Position numbers and translations under genes: made by a program
NCBI RefSeq assembly: GCF_002091475.1
Contig: NZ_BCTR01000007.1
Location: 124,001-188,000, forward strand
Direction: 5' to 3'
Length of the DNA stretch: 64,000 nucleotides
From: Sphingomonas azotifigens NBRC 15497
Lineage (GTDB): Bacteria > Pseudomonadota > Alphaproteobacteria > Sphingomonadales > Sphingomonadaceae
The notes under the pieces: model-generated
Seen by the model: the letters and a program-made list of their open reading frames with translations, nothing else
Told to the model about the DNA's origin: nothing
Database searches by the model: none
Shown here: one piece after another, positions 24,596 through 33,714 of the stretch
How positions within the stretch are numbered: the first letter of the stretch is position 1
How the letters are laid out: each line of letters opens with the position of its first letter

Positions 24596-27364
24596 TTAGG
24601 CGAACAATGCGTGGTCGGCCACCAGCATGGTGTGCGACCATTCGCCGGGATGGTTTGCATCGGCATGCGCAGTGGCGTCGCTCGTCGCGAGCAGCGACGA
24701 GACGACCTGCGGCTTGGCGGTGCCGAAGTCGAACAGCGCCAGCTGCGGGTCGTGGTCGGTCGGGCGATCGCCGCCGAACTGCGAGTTGAGATGCACCGAG
24801 TCGTAGCTCGCCTTCGACAACAGCCCGCCGGTGACCAGGATATGGTCGAGCTGCTGGGCATTGCCGTCGAACAGATAGCTGTAGCGCTCTTCCGCCGGCA
24901 GCAGTGCGGTGGCGAGATCGGTCAGCTTGCCGCCCTTGGCCGGATCGGTCAGCTGGGTCTGCGCGTCCTCCCAGGCGAAGCCGTTCCAGTCGCCGAGCAC
25001 GGCGATGTTGAGGCTGGGATTGTCGGCGAGGTGCGCGTTGACATAGGCCTTCACGCCCGCCGCCTGCGCGGTGCGCGACGCATCGCCGGCATCGGCCGGC
25101 GGCTGGGTGGCGCCCCACAGCGGATCGCTGCCGCCGCGCGAGGTGAGGTGGACGTCGATCGTGGTGATCTTCTGGCCGTTGAACTCGAACGTCGCGACCA
25201 GCGGCTTGCGGCTGTTGTTATAGGCATCGCCGGTGATCAGCTCGGCGCTCCCCTGGACGTAGGAAACGCGATCGAGATTGTAGAGATAGCCGTTGCGGAT
25301 GTTGCCATTGGCTTCGCCGCCGGTGGAGTTGGCGGTATCCGGCGCGATCTCGAGATAGGCGTAATGGCCGCCGTTGAGCGCGGTGATCGCGTCGATCAGG
25401 CCCTGCGCGGTCTTCACGCCCGACAGGTCCGAGCCCTTGCCGGCGCCGTCGGCGTCCTGGATCTCCTGCAGCGCGATGATGTCCGGTGCGCGCAGATTGT
25501 AGACGATGTCCTTGGCCAGCACGTCGTACTTGTGGTCCGACGCGTCGAGATTCTCGACATTGTAGGTGGCGAGCGACAAATGGGTCGCGTCGCTCTTCAG
25601 TGCCGACACTTCCTTGGTGAGCGTCACGTCCTTGGTGACGGTCACCGCGTCGGTGACGATCACTTCGTACTTGGCGGCGGCATAGTTGACGACGCCGGTG
25701 ACGCTGCTCAGCTGGTCGCCGATCGAGTAATTGGCCTTGAAGCCGGCATAGACCGTGCTGTCGCCCTGGAGCTGGATCTTCTCCGGGTTGAAATCGCCCT
25801 TCGAGATGGTGATCCCGCCGCGATCGTTGACGCCGGTGGCGCCCTGGCCCAGCGAGGCGACGACGTCGGTCTCGGCATAGGCATCGGTGGTGGTGTTGGA
25901 GACGACCAGCGGCTTGTCGATCGTCACCCGCATGCCTTCCAGCGATTCCCAGAAGTCGATGCCGTCGGTGGTCGGGTCGTAGCTCTTGAGACCGTCGTCG
26001 TCGATCACCTGGGTCGGCGGCATCAGCCCGCCCTTGCCGATCAGCACGGCGTCGGGCAGCGCATTGTCATAGCCGAGCAGCTCGATCGACGGGGCGGTCA
26101 GCTCGGTGACGGTGAGTCCACCGGTGCCGGCGCGATATTCGCTGACGGTGGCCTGCACCGCGACAGAATCGCCGACGAACACGTCGGGCGCGGTGCTGGT
26201 GAAGACGAACACCGCGTCGCTGGTGCGTGCATTGCCGTCGCCGAGATCCTGCAGATAGAAGCCATTGCTGTCGACCGCGGTGACGATGCCGCTGGTGAGC
26301 ACCTTCTGGCCTTCATAGGGCGAGCGATGGCCCTCGCCCTGAATCTGGCCGATCAGCAGCGGCAGCACGTCGTCGTTGAGGATCGTGCCGGTCGCCTGGG
26401 CGCGATCGATGGTGGCGCCGCCGGTGGGATCGGACAGCTTGATCGTGAAGGTCTCGTTCGGCTCGGGCGCGTGATCGCCGAGGACGGGCAGCGAGATCTT
26501 GGCGGTCGTCTGGCCATCGGCGAAATGGACCTTGCCGGTGGTCGCGAAGCTGCCGAAGTCGCCAGCATCCGCGCCGCCATAGCCGCCCGGCAGGGTGACC
26601 GTGTAGGTCGCGTCGACCGCGCCGCTGGCGCCGCCGATCCGCGACACGGTGAAGTCGATCATGTGCGACCCGCTGTCGCCCTCGGTGGTCGAGGCATCGG
26701 CGATGCTGAGCGTGCCGGGCACCTTGACCGCACCCGTGCTGCTCACGCGGATGTCGTCCACGCCGACCCATTCGTCATTGCCGACCGCGTTGGTGGTGAT
26801 CACGCGCACCTGCAGCGTCGCGGCGTTGTTCGCGTCCGACGGCAGGATTACGGTCACCGGGGTGGTCGGCATCGGATCGGTGGCGTTCGGACCGGCGGTG
26901 GCATCGGCGACATAGCCGTTCGGCACGTTCGACCAGGGGCTGGAATCGTTGAGGCGGTACTGCACCGCCACCTGCTGGACGGCGTTGTCGGCGGTCTCGA
27001 GGTCGCGCAGCAGGAACGACAGGGTGACGTCCTGCCGGCCGGTCGCATCGAGGTAGAAGGCGAGATACGGCGCGGTAGCAGTGCCCGATCCGGCCAGCGC
27101 CACCACCGGGTTGGTCAGCTGGAATTCGGTAACGCCGCCGGTGTTGAAGTTGGTCGGGCTGGTCTGGTCGACATTGACGTCGACGACCGTGCTGCTGCCG
27201 GTGATCGTGCGCGGATCGGTGCCGGTAGCGCTGGTCAGGCCGTCGCCGCGGAAGCCTACGATGCTGGGGACCCTGTCCCAATTGTCGTTGGTGCTCAGCA
27301 AGCTGGTGTTCGACCAGTCCTGAACCAGATCCCCTCCGGCCAGATTCCAATAGGTTGCGCTCAC
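24596..27364 (-). CDS. Large secreted ExeM/NucH-type nuclease, predicted type I cargo
   Basis: 922 residues from a GTG at 27364 (AGGGG upstream). No N-terminal signal peptide. The order is: an N-terminal beta-rich domain (about 1-215), a Calx-beta-like repeat (SIADASTTEGDSGS to GTILNDD, about 220-325), an OB-fold-like region (GIVTAVDSNGFYLQD, about 340-420), and a C-terminal endonuclease/exonuclease/phosphatase domain (about 600-885). Catalytic motifs are ATYNVENLD, IALQEIQD, TIDVHLTS, VLGDWNGF, LDHILV and DHDPQL. No GGxGxDx RTX repeats are seen, and the last 40 residues would have to hold the type I signal. It is likely an extracellular DNase or phosphodiesterase; the first gene of the three-gene unit. 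Confidence 0.9.
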   Translation of the reverse strand: MSATYWNLAGGDLVQDWSNTSLLSTNDNWDRVPSIVGFRGDGLTSATGTDPRTITGSSTVVDVNVDQTSPTNFNTGGVTEFQLTNPVVALAGSGTATAPYLAFYLDATGRQDVTLSFLLRDLETADNAVQQVAVQYRLNDSSPWSNVPNGYVADATAGPNATDPMPTTPVTVILPSDANNAATLQVRVITTNAVGNDEWVGVDDIRVSSTGAVKVPGTLSIADASTTEGDSGSHMIDFTVSRIGGASGAVDATYTVTLPGGYGGADAGDFGSFATTGKVHFADGQTTAKISLPVLGDHAPEPNETFTIKLSDPTGGATIDRAQATGTILNDDVLPLLIGQIQGEGHRSPYEGQKVLTSGIVTAVDSNGFYLQDLGDGNARTSDAVFVFTSTAPDVFVGDSVAVQATVSEYRAGTGGLTVTELTAPSIELLGYDNALPDAVLIGKGGLMPPTQVIDDDGLKSYDPTTDGIDFWESLEGMRVTIDKPLVVSNTTTDAYAETDVVASLGQGATGVNDRGGITISKGDFNPEKIQLQGDSTVYAGFKANYSIGDQLSSVTGVVNYAAAKYEVIVTDAVTVTKDVTLTKEVSALKSDATHLSLATYNVENLDASDHKYDVLAKDIVYNLRAPDIIALQEIQDADGAGKGSDLSGVKTAQGLIDAITALNGGHYAYLEIAPDTANSTGGEANGNIRNGYLYNLDRVSYVQGSAELITGDAYNNSRKPLVATFEFNGQKITTIDVHLTSRGGSDPLWGATQPPADAGDASRTAQAAGVKAYVNAHLADNPSLNIAVLGDWNGFAWEDAQTQLTDPAKGGKLTDLATALLPAEERYSYLFDGNAQQLDHILVTGGLLSKASYDSVHLNSQFGGDRPTDHDPQLALFDFGTAKPQVVSSLLATSDATAHADANHPGEWSHTMLVADHALFA

Positions 27365-27711
27365 GCCATATTCCCCTGTTAGTGCGAAGCTTTGGATGCG
27401 CTCGGCGCGCGCCCGGCGGCCGATGCAGGTTGGTATTCACCATTTCGGCTAAGCACGTGATGTGACAGGGAAATGAAGTGGCCGTGCAAACGCGACGAGC
27501 CGCGCCGCGTGATGCGTTCATGTTCGTCTCATTTTGAAACGAATTTGCACGGTGCCGGGCGATCGATGCAGAGAAACCGTGAGGTTTCCGCCATTTCGGA
27601 CTGTCGATGAAGCGCGCGCAAACCCGCAGAATCACACAGAAAACGTCGCCGGACTGCAACATAGCCATGCCAGTCGGGCGGCAACAGTCCATTTCAGGGG
27701 GATCGTTTACC
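27365..27711. other. Divergent intergenic region
   Basis: 347 nt between the minus-strand nuclease gene and the plus-strand PEP-CTERM gene. It should contain both promoters. It is less GC-rich than its surroundings but I could not fix -35/-10 pairs with confidence, and no small gene has a credible ribosome-binding site. Confidence 0.4.
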
Positions 27712-28377
27712 ATGAATCGTTACCTTGCGCTGCCGATCGCCATCGCTGCCTTTTGCGCGCCCCAGGCCCAGGCCAGCGTCGTGCTCGGCAAGCCGGTGAC
27801 CACCACCGTCAATCCGACGGCGACCGCCACCGTGGTGCTCTCGTCGGTGCTCAATGCGGACACGATCGGCCAGACCTTCGTGCCGACCCAGTCCTACCTG
27901 ACCAGCATGGCATTCCGCTTCGGCTCGACCACCCGCACCACCACCGGCACCGTGACGCTGGCGCTCTATGCGGGTGCGATCGCGCAGAACGCAGCGCTGC
28001 CGGCGAGCGCGCTGTTCTCGCAGCAATATGCCCTGACCGGGCTGCCCTTCCGCGGCGTCGGCGACTTCACCACGCTGTTCACCGGCCAGCTCGCGGTGAC
28101 CGCGAACACCGCCTATACGGTGGTGCTGAGCGGCACGAGCAACGTCGCGCTCGCCTTCGATCATAGCGAGGGCTACAAGCCGGGCTATCTGCTCCAGACC
28201 AAGCTCAACGACCCGACCTGCCGCAGCACGCCGGGCGCGTGCGACGCCAGCTTCCGCTTCACCACCGCGACGCCGGTGCCGGAGCCGGCGAGCTGGGCGG
28301 TGATGCTCGGCGGCTTCGTGCTGGCGGGTGGCGCGATCCGCTATCGCCGTCGCCGCACGACGGTCGCGTTCGGCTGA
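27712..28377 (+). CDS. PEPxxWA-CTERM sorted exported protein
   Basis: 221 residues. A signal peptide (MNRYLALPIAIAAFCAPQAQA) leads into a beta-rich, Thr/Ala-rich extracellular domain. The C-terminus has the sorting signal: motif PEPASWA, a hydrophobic helix (VMLGGFVLAGGAI) and a basic end (RYRRRR). That motif is recognised by exosortase and leads to processing and attachment or release at the surface. No exosortase lies in the window. The ATG at 27712 with GGGGGA upstream is chosen; the frame's earlier start at 27607 lacks a signal peptide. A terminator follows. Confidence 0.88.
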   Translation: MNRYLALPIAIAAFCAPQAQASVVLGKPVTTTVNPTATATVVLSSVLNADTIGQTFVPTQSYLTSMAFRFGSTTRTTTGTVTLALYAGAIAQNAALPASALFSQQYALTGLPFRGVGDFTTLFTGQLAVTANTAYTVVLSGTSNVALAFDHSEGYKPGYLLQTKLNDPTCRSTPGACDASFRFTTATPVPEPASWAVMLGGFVLAGGAIRYRRRRTTVAFG

Positions 28378-28400
28378 TCCTCTGTCGAGACGAAATGCAA

Positions 28401-28434
28401 GAGGCGCCGGGAAACCGGCGCCTCTTTTGTTTTT
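28401..28434 (+). terminator. Terminator after the PEP-CTERM gene
   Basis: Perfect 10-bp stem GAGGCGCCGG and CCGGCGCCTC around GAAA, followed by TTTTGTTTTT. It lies 23 nt after the stop codon. Confidence 0.93.
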
Positions 28435-28490
28435 ACGCGCCGTCAGCGCTTGCCGGTGGCGGGGTGCACCACCGGGCAGGCGCCTTGGTG

Positions 28491-28598
28491 CTAGGGATCG
28501 TCCGGCCTGCGGGCAAGGACAGCGGCGGTCCCGGCCAGTGCCAGCAGGACGACCACCACCGCGACCGCCCGTTTGCCGAAGGGGTTGCTGATCTTCAT
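28491..28598 (-). CDS. 35-residue membrane peptide at the end of the cyo operon
   Basis: An ATG at 28598 with GAGG about 9 nt upstream opens a 36-codon frame ending in TAG at 28491. The peptide has a basic start (NPFGKR), one clear membrane helix (AVAVVVVLLALAGTAAVLA) and ends RRPDDP. It lies 46 nt after cyoD in the same direction. Small single-helix subunits are common in heme-copper oxidase operons, so a role in oxidase assembly or stability is plausible but unproven. A spurious hydrophobic frame cannot be excluded. Confidence 0.45.
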   Translation of the reverse strand: MKISNPFGKRAVAVVVVLLALAGTAAVLARRPDDP

Positions 28599-28644
28599 GC
28601 AAAGCGCCTCGGATGGGTGGCGCGGTGGCGGTGCGGGCGCAGGA

Positions 28645-29031
28645 TCATTGCTGCATGCCCATCACCTGCTCCATCGGCATCATGTTGGCGTTGAGATTGT
28701 CCATGATCCAGATTGATCCAACGACGACGAGCAGCACGATGATGATGCCGAAGGCGAGGGCGAGGACGTTGTTGGTATTGTCCGGTGCGGTCGTGATGTG
28801 GAGGAAGAACACCAGATGGACGCCCATCTGTGCCACCGCCAGCACGCACAGCCCGATCGGGACCCCGGGGCGCCAGAGCGCCCCGGATTGTGCCGCCCAG
28901 AAGGACGTGGCGGTCAGCGCCAGCGCCAGCAACAGGCCGATGACATAGCCGACGCTGCCGGTGAGGAAGCTTTCCTGTTCTTCGCCCGGTGCCGCATCGA
29001 TGGGGGTCGGGCGCGATGCATGTTCGGTCAT
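28645..29031 (-). CDS. cyoD: Cytochrome bo3 quinol oxidase subunit IV
   Basis: 128 residues. Subunit IV stabilises the CuB site region during assembly of the bo3 oxidase. Three membrane segments (GYVIGLLLALALTATSFWAA, GLCVLAVAQMGVHLVFFLHI, ALAFGIIIVLLVVVGSIWIM) are in the CyoD/COX4-pro arrangement, with the family HLVFFLHI motif. ATG at 29031 overlaps the TGA of the fused cyoBC gene (ATGA), so the genes are translationally coupled. Confidence 0.95.
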   Translation of the reverse strand: MTEHASRPTPIDAAPGEEQESFLTGSVGYVIGLLLALALTATSFWAAQSGALWRPGVPIGLCVLAVAQMGVHLVFFLHITTAPDNTNNVLALAFGIIIVLLVVVGSIWIMDNLNANMMPMEQVMGMQQ

Positions 29032-31700
29032 AGGCTGGTTCCAAACAGATAGACGATGGTGAAGACGGCGACCCAGACGATGTCCAGGGCGTGCCAGAAG
29101 AGGCTGAAGCAGAGCAGCTTGCGCTGTACCTTCGGCTCGAACCCGCGGGTGGAGATCTGCGCGGCCAGCGACACCAGCCAGCCAAGGCCGGCGGCGACGT
29201 GGAGGCCGTGGCACCCGACCAGCGTGAAGAAGGCCGAGAGGAACGCCGATCGTGACGGACCCGCGCTTTGCGCGATCAAGCTGGCGAACTCGCGCAGCTC
29301 GATCGAGAGGAACGCGGCGCCAAGCACGCCGGTGAGCGCGAGCATCAGCTGGGTGGCCCCGACATTGCGCCGCTTGGCCGCGAGGAAGGCGAGGCCGCAG
29401 GTGAAGGTCGAGAAGAGCAGGCAGATCGTCTCGATGCCCACCGTCGTCCGGCTGAACAGCATCTTCGAGGTCGGCCCGCCATCGGTCGCATGCGCGAGCA
29501 CCGCATAGGTGGCGAACAGCGCCGAGAACATCACGATGTCGGTGAGCAGGAACACCCAGAAGCCGAAGCCGGAGACGACATAGCGATCGGCCGGTCCGTT
29601 GTCGCGCACGCCGGGCGTGCCCTCGGGATCGCCGTCATGCCCCAGCTGGTGGGGATCGGTCACGGTTTCGGCGAGCGCGGCATGCGCCGCTTCCTGGCGT
29701 GCCGCCGGCACCTCGGCGAGCGCGCTGGCGCGAGCGGCGCGGCGTGCCTGATCAAGCCGGGCGACCTCGGCCGCCGGGATCTCGAACTCGTCCTCGCGGC
29801 GCCAGGCGAACTTCACCAGCGCGACGATCGTGGCCACGAGGCAGGCCGCCGCAAGCCACCAGATATGCCAGATCAGCGCGAAGCCGCCGATGCTGACGAA
29901 GAAGGCGTTGATCACCCCGATCGGCGTCTCGCGCGGCAGCTCGATGGCCTTGTACGCAGGCGCCTTGGCGAGGTGGAGCTGGGCGATCGCGCGCTGCTTG
30001 ATCCCCCAATAGGCCTCCTCGCCGCGCACGTCGGGCAGCACCGCGAAGTTGAACGCGGGCGGCGGCGAGGTGGTCGACCATTCGAGCGAACGGCCGTCCC
30101 AGGGATCGCCGGTGACGTCGCGCAGCTTGTCGCGGTTGCGGATCGAGACGATCAGCTGGGTCGCCTGGCAGAGCACGCCGCACAGGATGAGCAGTGCGCC
30201 ACCGGCCGCGACGATCTCATAGGGCTGCCAGCTCGAGTCGCTGTAATGCTGCATCCGGCGCGTCGCGCCCTGCAGGCCGATCACGTACATCGGCATCCAG
30301 GCGAGGTAGAAGCCGAAGAACCAGCACCAGAAGGCAGCCTTGCCCCACCCGTCGTGCAGACGGAAGCCGAACGCCTTGGGGAACCAGTAGCTATAGCCGG
30401 CGAACAGCCCGAACACGACGCCGCTGATGATGACGTGGTGGAAATGGGCGACGAGGAACTGCGAATTGTGGACGATGAAGTCGACCGGGGGCACCGCGAG
30501 GAGCACGCCGGTGAGGCCGCCGGTCACGAAGGTGATCATGAAGCCGAGCGTCCACAGCATCGGCACTTCGAAGCGGACGCGGCCGCCATACATGGTGAAC
30601 AGCCAGTTGAACATCTTCACGCCGGTCGGCACCGCGATGATCATCGTGGCGATGCCGAAGAAGGCGTTGACGTCGGCGCCGGCACCCATGGTGAAGAAGT
30701 GGTGCAGCCACACCATGCACGACAGCACGCAGATCACCATCGATGCGCTGACCATCGAGCGATAGCCGAACAGCGGCTTGCTCGAGAAGGTGGAGACGAC
30801 TTCCGAATAGATGCCATAGGCCGGCAGCGCCAGCGCATAGACCTCCGGATGGCCCCACATCCAGATCAGGTTGACGAACATCATGGCGCTGCCGCCACCG
30901 TCCGTGGTGAAGAAGTGGAAGCCGAGATAGCGGTCGAGCGTGAGCATCGCCAGGCAGGCGGTGAGGATCGGGAAGATCGCCAGCATCACCAGGTTCGAGG
31001 CGAGCGCCGTCCAGCAGAACACCGGCATGCGCGTGTAGCTCATGCCCGGCGCGCGCAGCTTGAGGATCGTCGTCACCAGGTTGACCGCGGACAGCATCGT
31101 GCCCACGCCGGCGATCTGCACCGACCAGAGATAATAGTCGACGCCGACCCCGGGCGAGAATTGCAGCTCGCTGAGCGGCGGGTAGCCGAGCCAGCCGGTC
31201 CGCGCGAACTCGCCGACGAACAGGCTGACGTTGATCAGCAGCGCGCCCGAAGCGGTCAGCCAGAAGCTCACCGAGTTCATCGTCGGGAAGGCGACGTCGC
31301 GCACGCCCAGCTGCAGCGGCAGGACGAAGTTCATCATGCCCACCACCAGCGGCATCGCCACGAAGAAGATCATGATCGTGCCGTGGGCGGAGAAGATCTG
31401 GTTGAAATGTTCAGGGGGCAGATAGCCCGTGTTGACGCCCGAGGCCATGGCCAGGTGGGTGCGCATCAGCAGCGCGTCGGAAAAGCCGCGCAGCAGCATG
31501 ACCAGCCCGAGCAGCACGTACATGATGCCGATGCGCTTGTGATCGACCGAGGTGATCCAGTCGTGCCAAAGATAGCGCCAATGGCCCTTGGCGGTGATCC
31601 AGGCGAGTACCCCTCCGATCACCGCCAGCACGACCATCGAGGTGATCAGCGGCAGCGGTTCGTTGAACGGGATGGCACTCCAGGTGAGTTTGCCGAGCAT
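29028..31700 (-). CDS. cyoB: Cytochrome bo3 quinol oxidase, fused subunits I and III
   Basis: 890 residues: a CyoB-like subunit I (about 1-645), a charged Ala/Glu-rich linker (about 645-704) and a CyoC-like subunit III (about 705-890) in one frame. Subunit I reduces O2 and pumps protons. Heme and copper ligands are visible in SAHGTIMIFF, WMWGHPEVY (His and cross-linked Tyr), VWLHHFF and VAHFHHVI. The quinol-site residues of the E. coli enzyme are matched by RGFSD and PPEHFNQIF. Subunit III has its usual HGLHVAAGLGW and WHALDIVWVAVF. Separate proteins of about 660 and 200 residues are the norm, so this is a genuine fusion unless a stop was lost by sequencing error. It lies between cyoA and cyoD. 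Confidence 0.95.
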   Translation of the reverse strand: MLGKLTWSAIPFNEPLPLITSMVVLAVIGGVLAWITAKGHWRYLWHDWITSVDHKRIGIMYVLLGLVMLLRGFSDALLMRTHLAMASGVNTGYLPPEHFNQIFSAHGTIMIFFVAMPLVVGMMNFVLPLQLGVRDVAFPTMNSVSFWLTASGALLINVSLFVGEFARTGWLGYPPLSELQFSPGVGVDYYLWSVQIAGVGTMLSAVNLVTTILKLRAPGMSYTRMPVFCWTALASNLVMLAIFPILTACLAMLTLDRYLGFHFFTTDGGGSAMMFVNLIWMWGHPEVYALALPAYGIYSEVVSTFSSKPLFGYRSMVSASMVICVLSCMVWLHHFFTMGAGADVNAFFGIATMIIAVPTGVKMFNWLFTMYGGRVRFEVPMLWTLGFMITFVTGGLTGVLLAVPPVDFIVHNSQFLVAHFHHVIISGVVFGLFAGYSYWFPKAFGFRLHDGWGKAAFWCWFFGFYLAWMPMYVIGLQGATRRMQHYSDSSWQPYEIVAAGGALLILCGVLCQATQLIVSIRNRDKLRDVTGDPWDGRSLEWSTTSPPPAFNFAVLPDVRGEEAYWGIKQRAIAQLHLAKAPAYKAIELPRETPIGVINAFFVSIGGFALIWHIWWLAAACLVATIVALVKFAWRREDEFEIPAAEVARLDQARRAARASALAEVPAARQEAAHAALAETVTDPHQLGHDGDPEGTPGVRDNGPADRYVVSGFGFWVFLLTDIVMFSALFATYAVLAHATDGGPTSKMLFSRTTVGIETICLLFSTFTCGLAFLAAKRRNVGATQLMLALTGVLGAAFLSIELREFASLIAQSAGPSRSAFLSAFFTLVGCHGLHVAAGLGWLVSLAAQISTRGFEPKVQRKLLCFSLFWHALDIVWVAVFTIVYLFGTSL

Positions 31701-31703
31701 CCG

Positions 31704-32621
31704 TCAATAGCCCTTGTTGCTGGCGCCGTGGTCGGCGGCCATGTGATGGGGAGCGACCGCGGCGGTCGCGATCGGCTTGCCGACGCTGATGCGGTCGAAC
31801 AGCGTGGGGTCGACCGTGGCGTAGGTGATCGGGGCCACGGCCGCGCTGGGCTTGGCGAGCGCCGCATAGCCGCGCGCGTCGAGGGCCGGGCCGGCGGCCT
31901 TGGCGGCGGCGACCCAGTCGTCGAACGCCGAACGCGACACCGCGTCGTAGCGGAAATGCATGTCCGAGAAGCCGTCGCCGCTGAACTGCGCCGAGAGGCC
32001 GTCATAGCTGCCGGCACGATCCGCCATCAGGTTGAGCTGCGAGACCATGCCGCTCATCGTGTAGATCTGGCCGCCGAGCTGCGGCACGAAGAAGCTGTTC
32101 ATCACCGTGGCGGAGGTGAGCCGCATGTGCACCGGCACGCCAACCGGCACGACGATGCGGTTGACGCTGGCGATGCCTTCCTTGGGATAGATGAACAGCC
32201 ATTTCCAATCGAGCGACACCACCTCCACCTCGACCGCCTTTTGCGACGAGGCCAGCGGCCGGGCCGGATCGAGCTGATGGCAGGCGATCCAGGTGACCCC
32301 GCCCAAGAGCAGGATGATCATCGCCGGGATGGACCAGATGGTCAGTTCCACCTTGCCCGAATAGGCCCAGGTCGGGCGGTAGCGCGCCCTGGTGTTGCTG
32401 GCGCGGAACCACCAGGGAATGCAGATCGTGGCGATCATCACCGGCACGACCACGCACAGCATGATGCCGGTCGCGTTGAGCAGCAGCGTCTTCTCCGCGA
32501 TGCCGACCGGCCCTTGGGGATCGAGCACGCCGCGCGAACAGCCGCCCAGCAGCATCGGCGTGCCGGCCAGCGCGGCGATCCGCCGCCGTGTCCGCACGCC
32601 AGGCCATAGCACCGCGCTCAT
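31704..32621 (-). CDS. cyoA: Cytochrome bo3 quinol oxidase subunit II
   Basis: 305 residues. Subunit II helps form the quinol site and docks subunit I. A lipoprotein-type signal ends in LLGGC, two membrane helices follow (LCVVVPVMIATICIPWWF and IPAMIILLLGGVTWIACH), and the cupredoxin domain begins at VEVVSLDWKWLFIYP. The CuA ligands of cytochrome c oxidases are absent, as expected for a quinol oxidase (PQLGGQIYTMSGM replaces the copper loop). The start at 32621 places the lipobox at a normal distance; the upstream extension to 32738 does not. It is the first gene of cyoA-cyoBC-cyoD. Confidence 0.95.
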   Translation of the reverse strand: MSAVLWPGVRTRRRIAALAGTPMLLGGCSRGVLDPQGPVGIAEKTLLLNATGIMLCVVVPVMIATICIPWWFRASNTRARYRPTWAYSGKVELTIWSIPAMIILLLGGVTWIACHQLDPARPLASSQKAVEVEVVSLDWKWLFIYPKEGIASVNRIVVPVGVPVHMRLTSATVMNSFFVPQLGGQIYTMSGMVSQLNLMADRAGSYDGLSAQFSGDGFSDMHFRYDAVSRSAFDDWVAAAKAAGPALDARGYAALAKPSAAVAPITYATVDPTLFDRISVGKPIATAAVAPHHMAADHGASNKGY

Positions 32622-32831
32622 GGGCGACCGCCCTGGGCGCGCCGCCTCGATCTCGTAAGCATGTGCTGCTTCACGTTTCACCTCGATTGGTTGATGGGGC
32701 CCGCCGCATCGGGTTGTTGCTCGCGCCGAAGGTGGCACGACGAATCCAGCGCGGTATTGAAGCCATTTCGCACGGCTGGTCTGGTGTTGCTCTGTTCGCC
32801 CGACGCCGACGGCGGTGCGCGCGCGGCATGG

Positions 32832-33416
32832 TCATGGCGCACGCTGCGCCGAGCGCCGGCGCCCCTTTTCGCGCGCGAACGCGGCGGGCGTGATGCCGAG
32901 CCGCTGCCGGAACCGACGGGTGAAGTGGCTCTGGTCGGCGAACCCCGACATCACCGCGATTTCGGCAAGCGGGGCATCGGTCTCGAGCAGCAGCGTTCGC
33001 GCGTGGCGAATGCGCCGGGATTCGACATAGGCGAGGGGGGTGGTGCCGGTGCTGCGCTTGAACAGCCGCGAGAAATGGCAGCGGCTGACGTTGATCAGCG
33101 CGGCCAGTTCCGCGAGCTCGATGCCGCGGTGGAGGTTGCTGTCGATATAGTCGGTGATCCGGTCGAGCTCGACCTGGCCGAGGCCGGCAGCGGACGCGCC
33201 GTCAGCCTCGGGCAGGGCGGCATAAAGGTGGAACAGGTCGGCAGCAATCGAGCGTTCGATCGCGGCCGAGAGCCGCCATGTCGACAGCGGGGCCTGGCGG
33301 TCGAGCTCGGCCAGCAGGCGTTCGACGAATCGCCGGACCAGTATCTCGCGGTCGGGCGGCGCGGCGCGGTTGCGGACCAGGCGCAACGGTTCGACGGCGA
33401 CCCCGTCGCAAGGCAT
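32832..33416 (-). CDS. AraC-family transcriptional regulator
   Basis: 194 residues from the ATG at 33416 (GGAG at 9 nt). The C-terminal 100 residues are the double helix-turn-helix of AraC/XylS proteins: LAELAALINVSRCHFSRLFKRSTGTTP and the second half EIAVMSGFADQSHFTRRFRQRLGITPAAFA. The short N-terminal part has no recognisable ligand domain. It is 210 nt upstream of cyoA in the same direction, and divergent from the receptor gene at 33785. Either could be its target. Confidence 0.88.
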   Translation of the reverse strand: MPCDGVAVEPLRLVRNRAAPPDREILVRRFVERLLAELDRQAPLSTWRLSAAIERSIAADLFHLYAALPEADGASAAGLGQVELDRITDYIDSNLHRGIELAELAALINVSRCHFSRLFKRSTGTTPLAYVESRRIRHARTLLLETDAPLAEIAVMSGFADQSHFTRRFRQRLGITPAAFAREKGRRRSAQRAP

Positions 33417-33655
33417 GAGCGTGTTCTCCGGATACCCCAATTGGGGTCCTTGATCCGGTATTTGGAATCGCGTGCGAAGTGACGGGGGGTGATGCCGAAG
33501 GGCCTAACGGGCGATAACGGCGGAGCCGCTGCCGAGCGCGCGCCGCTCTGCACATGTCGGAAGGATTGCCGCCGCCCGGCGCCGTCAAGGCCCGGCTTTT
33601 GGCCGGTTGGCCGCGCGGCGCGCGCTCCGGCGACGATACGCTGCTGTCAATAAAT

Positions 33656-33669
33656 TATCATAATTGATA
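33656..33669. promoter_or_regulatory. Palindromic operator candidate, TATCATAATTGATA
   Basis: Arms TATCA and TGATA around TAAT, followed 1 nt later by a further TTATCA half-site. It lies just upstream of the receptor's candidate -35. The internal CATAAT is shared with intergenic sites before the LysR, HD-oxygenase and permease genes, so it may be the site of that cluster's regulator. Confidence 0.45.
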
Positions 33670-33684
33670 GTTATCAAAATCGAG

Positions 33685-33714
33685 TTGACATAATTAAAGA
33701 CAATTTTCGCTACT
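33685..33714 (+). promoter_or_regulatory. Candidate promoter of the receptor cluster
   Basis: A perfect -35, TTGACA at 33685-33690, is followed after 18 nt by GCTACT at 33709-33714, a moderate -10. The receptor ATG is about 70 nt further on. Confidence 0.5.

Noticed and set aside
29268..32609. Plus-strand open frame of 1113 codons across the cyo operon
   Set aside because: It is the antisense shadow of cyoBC and cyoA, rich in His, Asp and Arg in the way reverse frames of membrane-protein genes are; no motif or start signal supports it.
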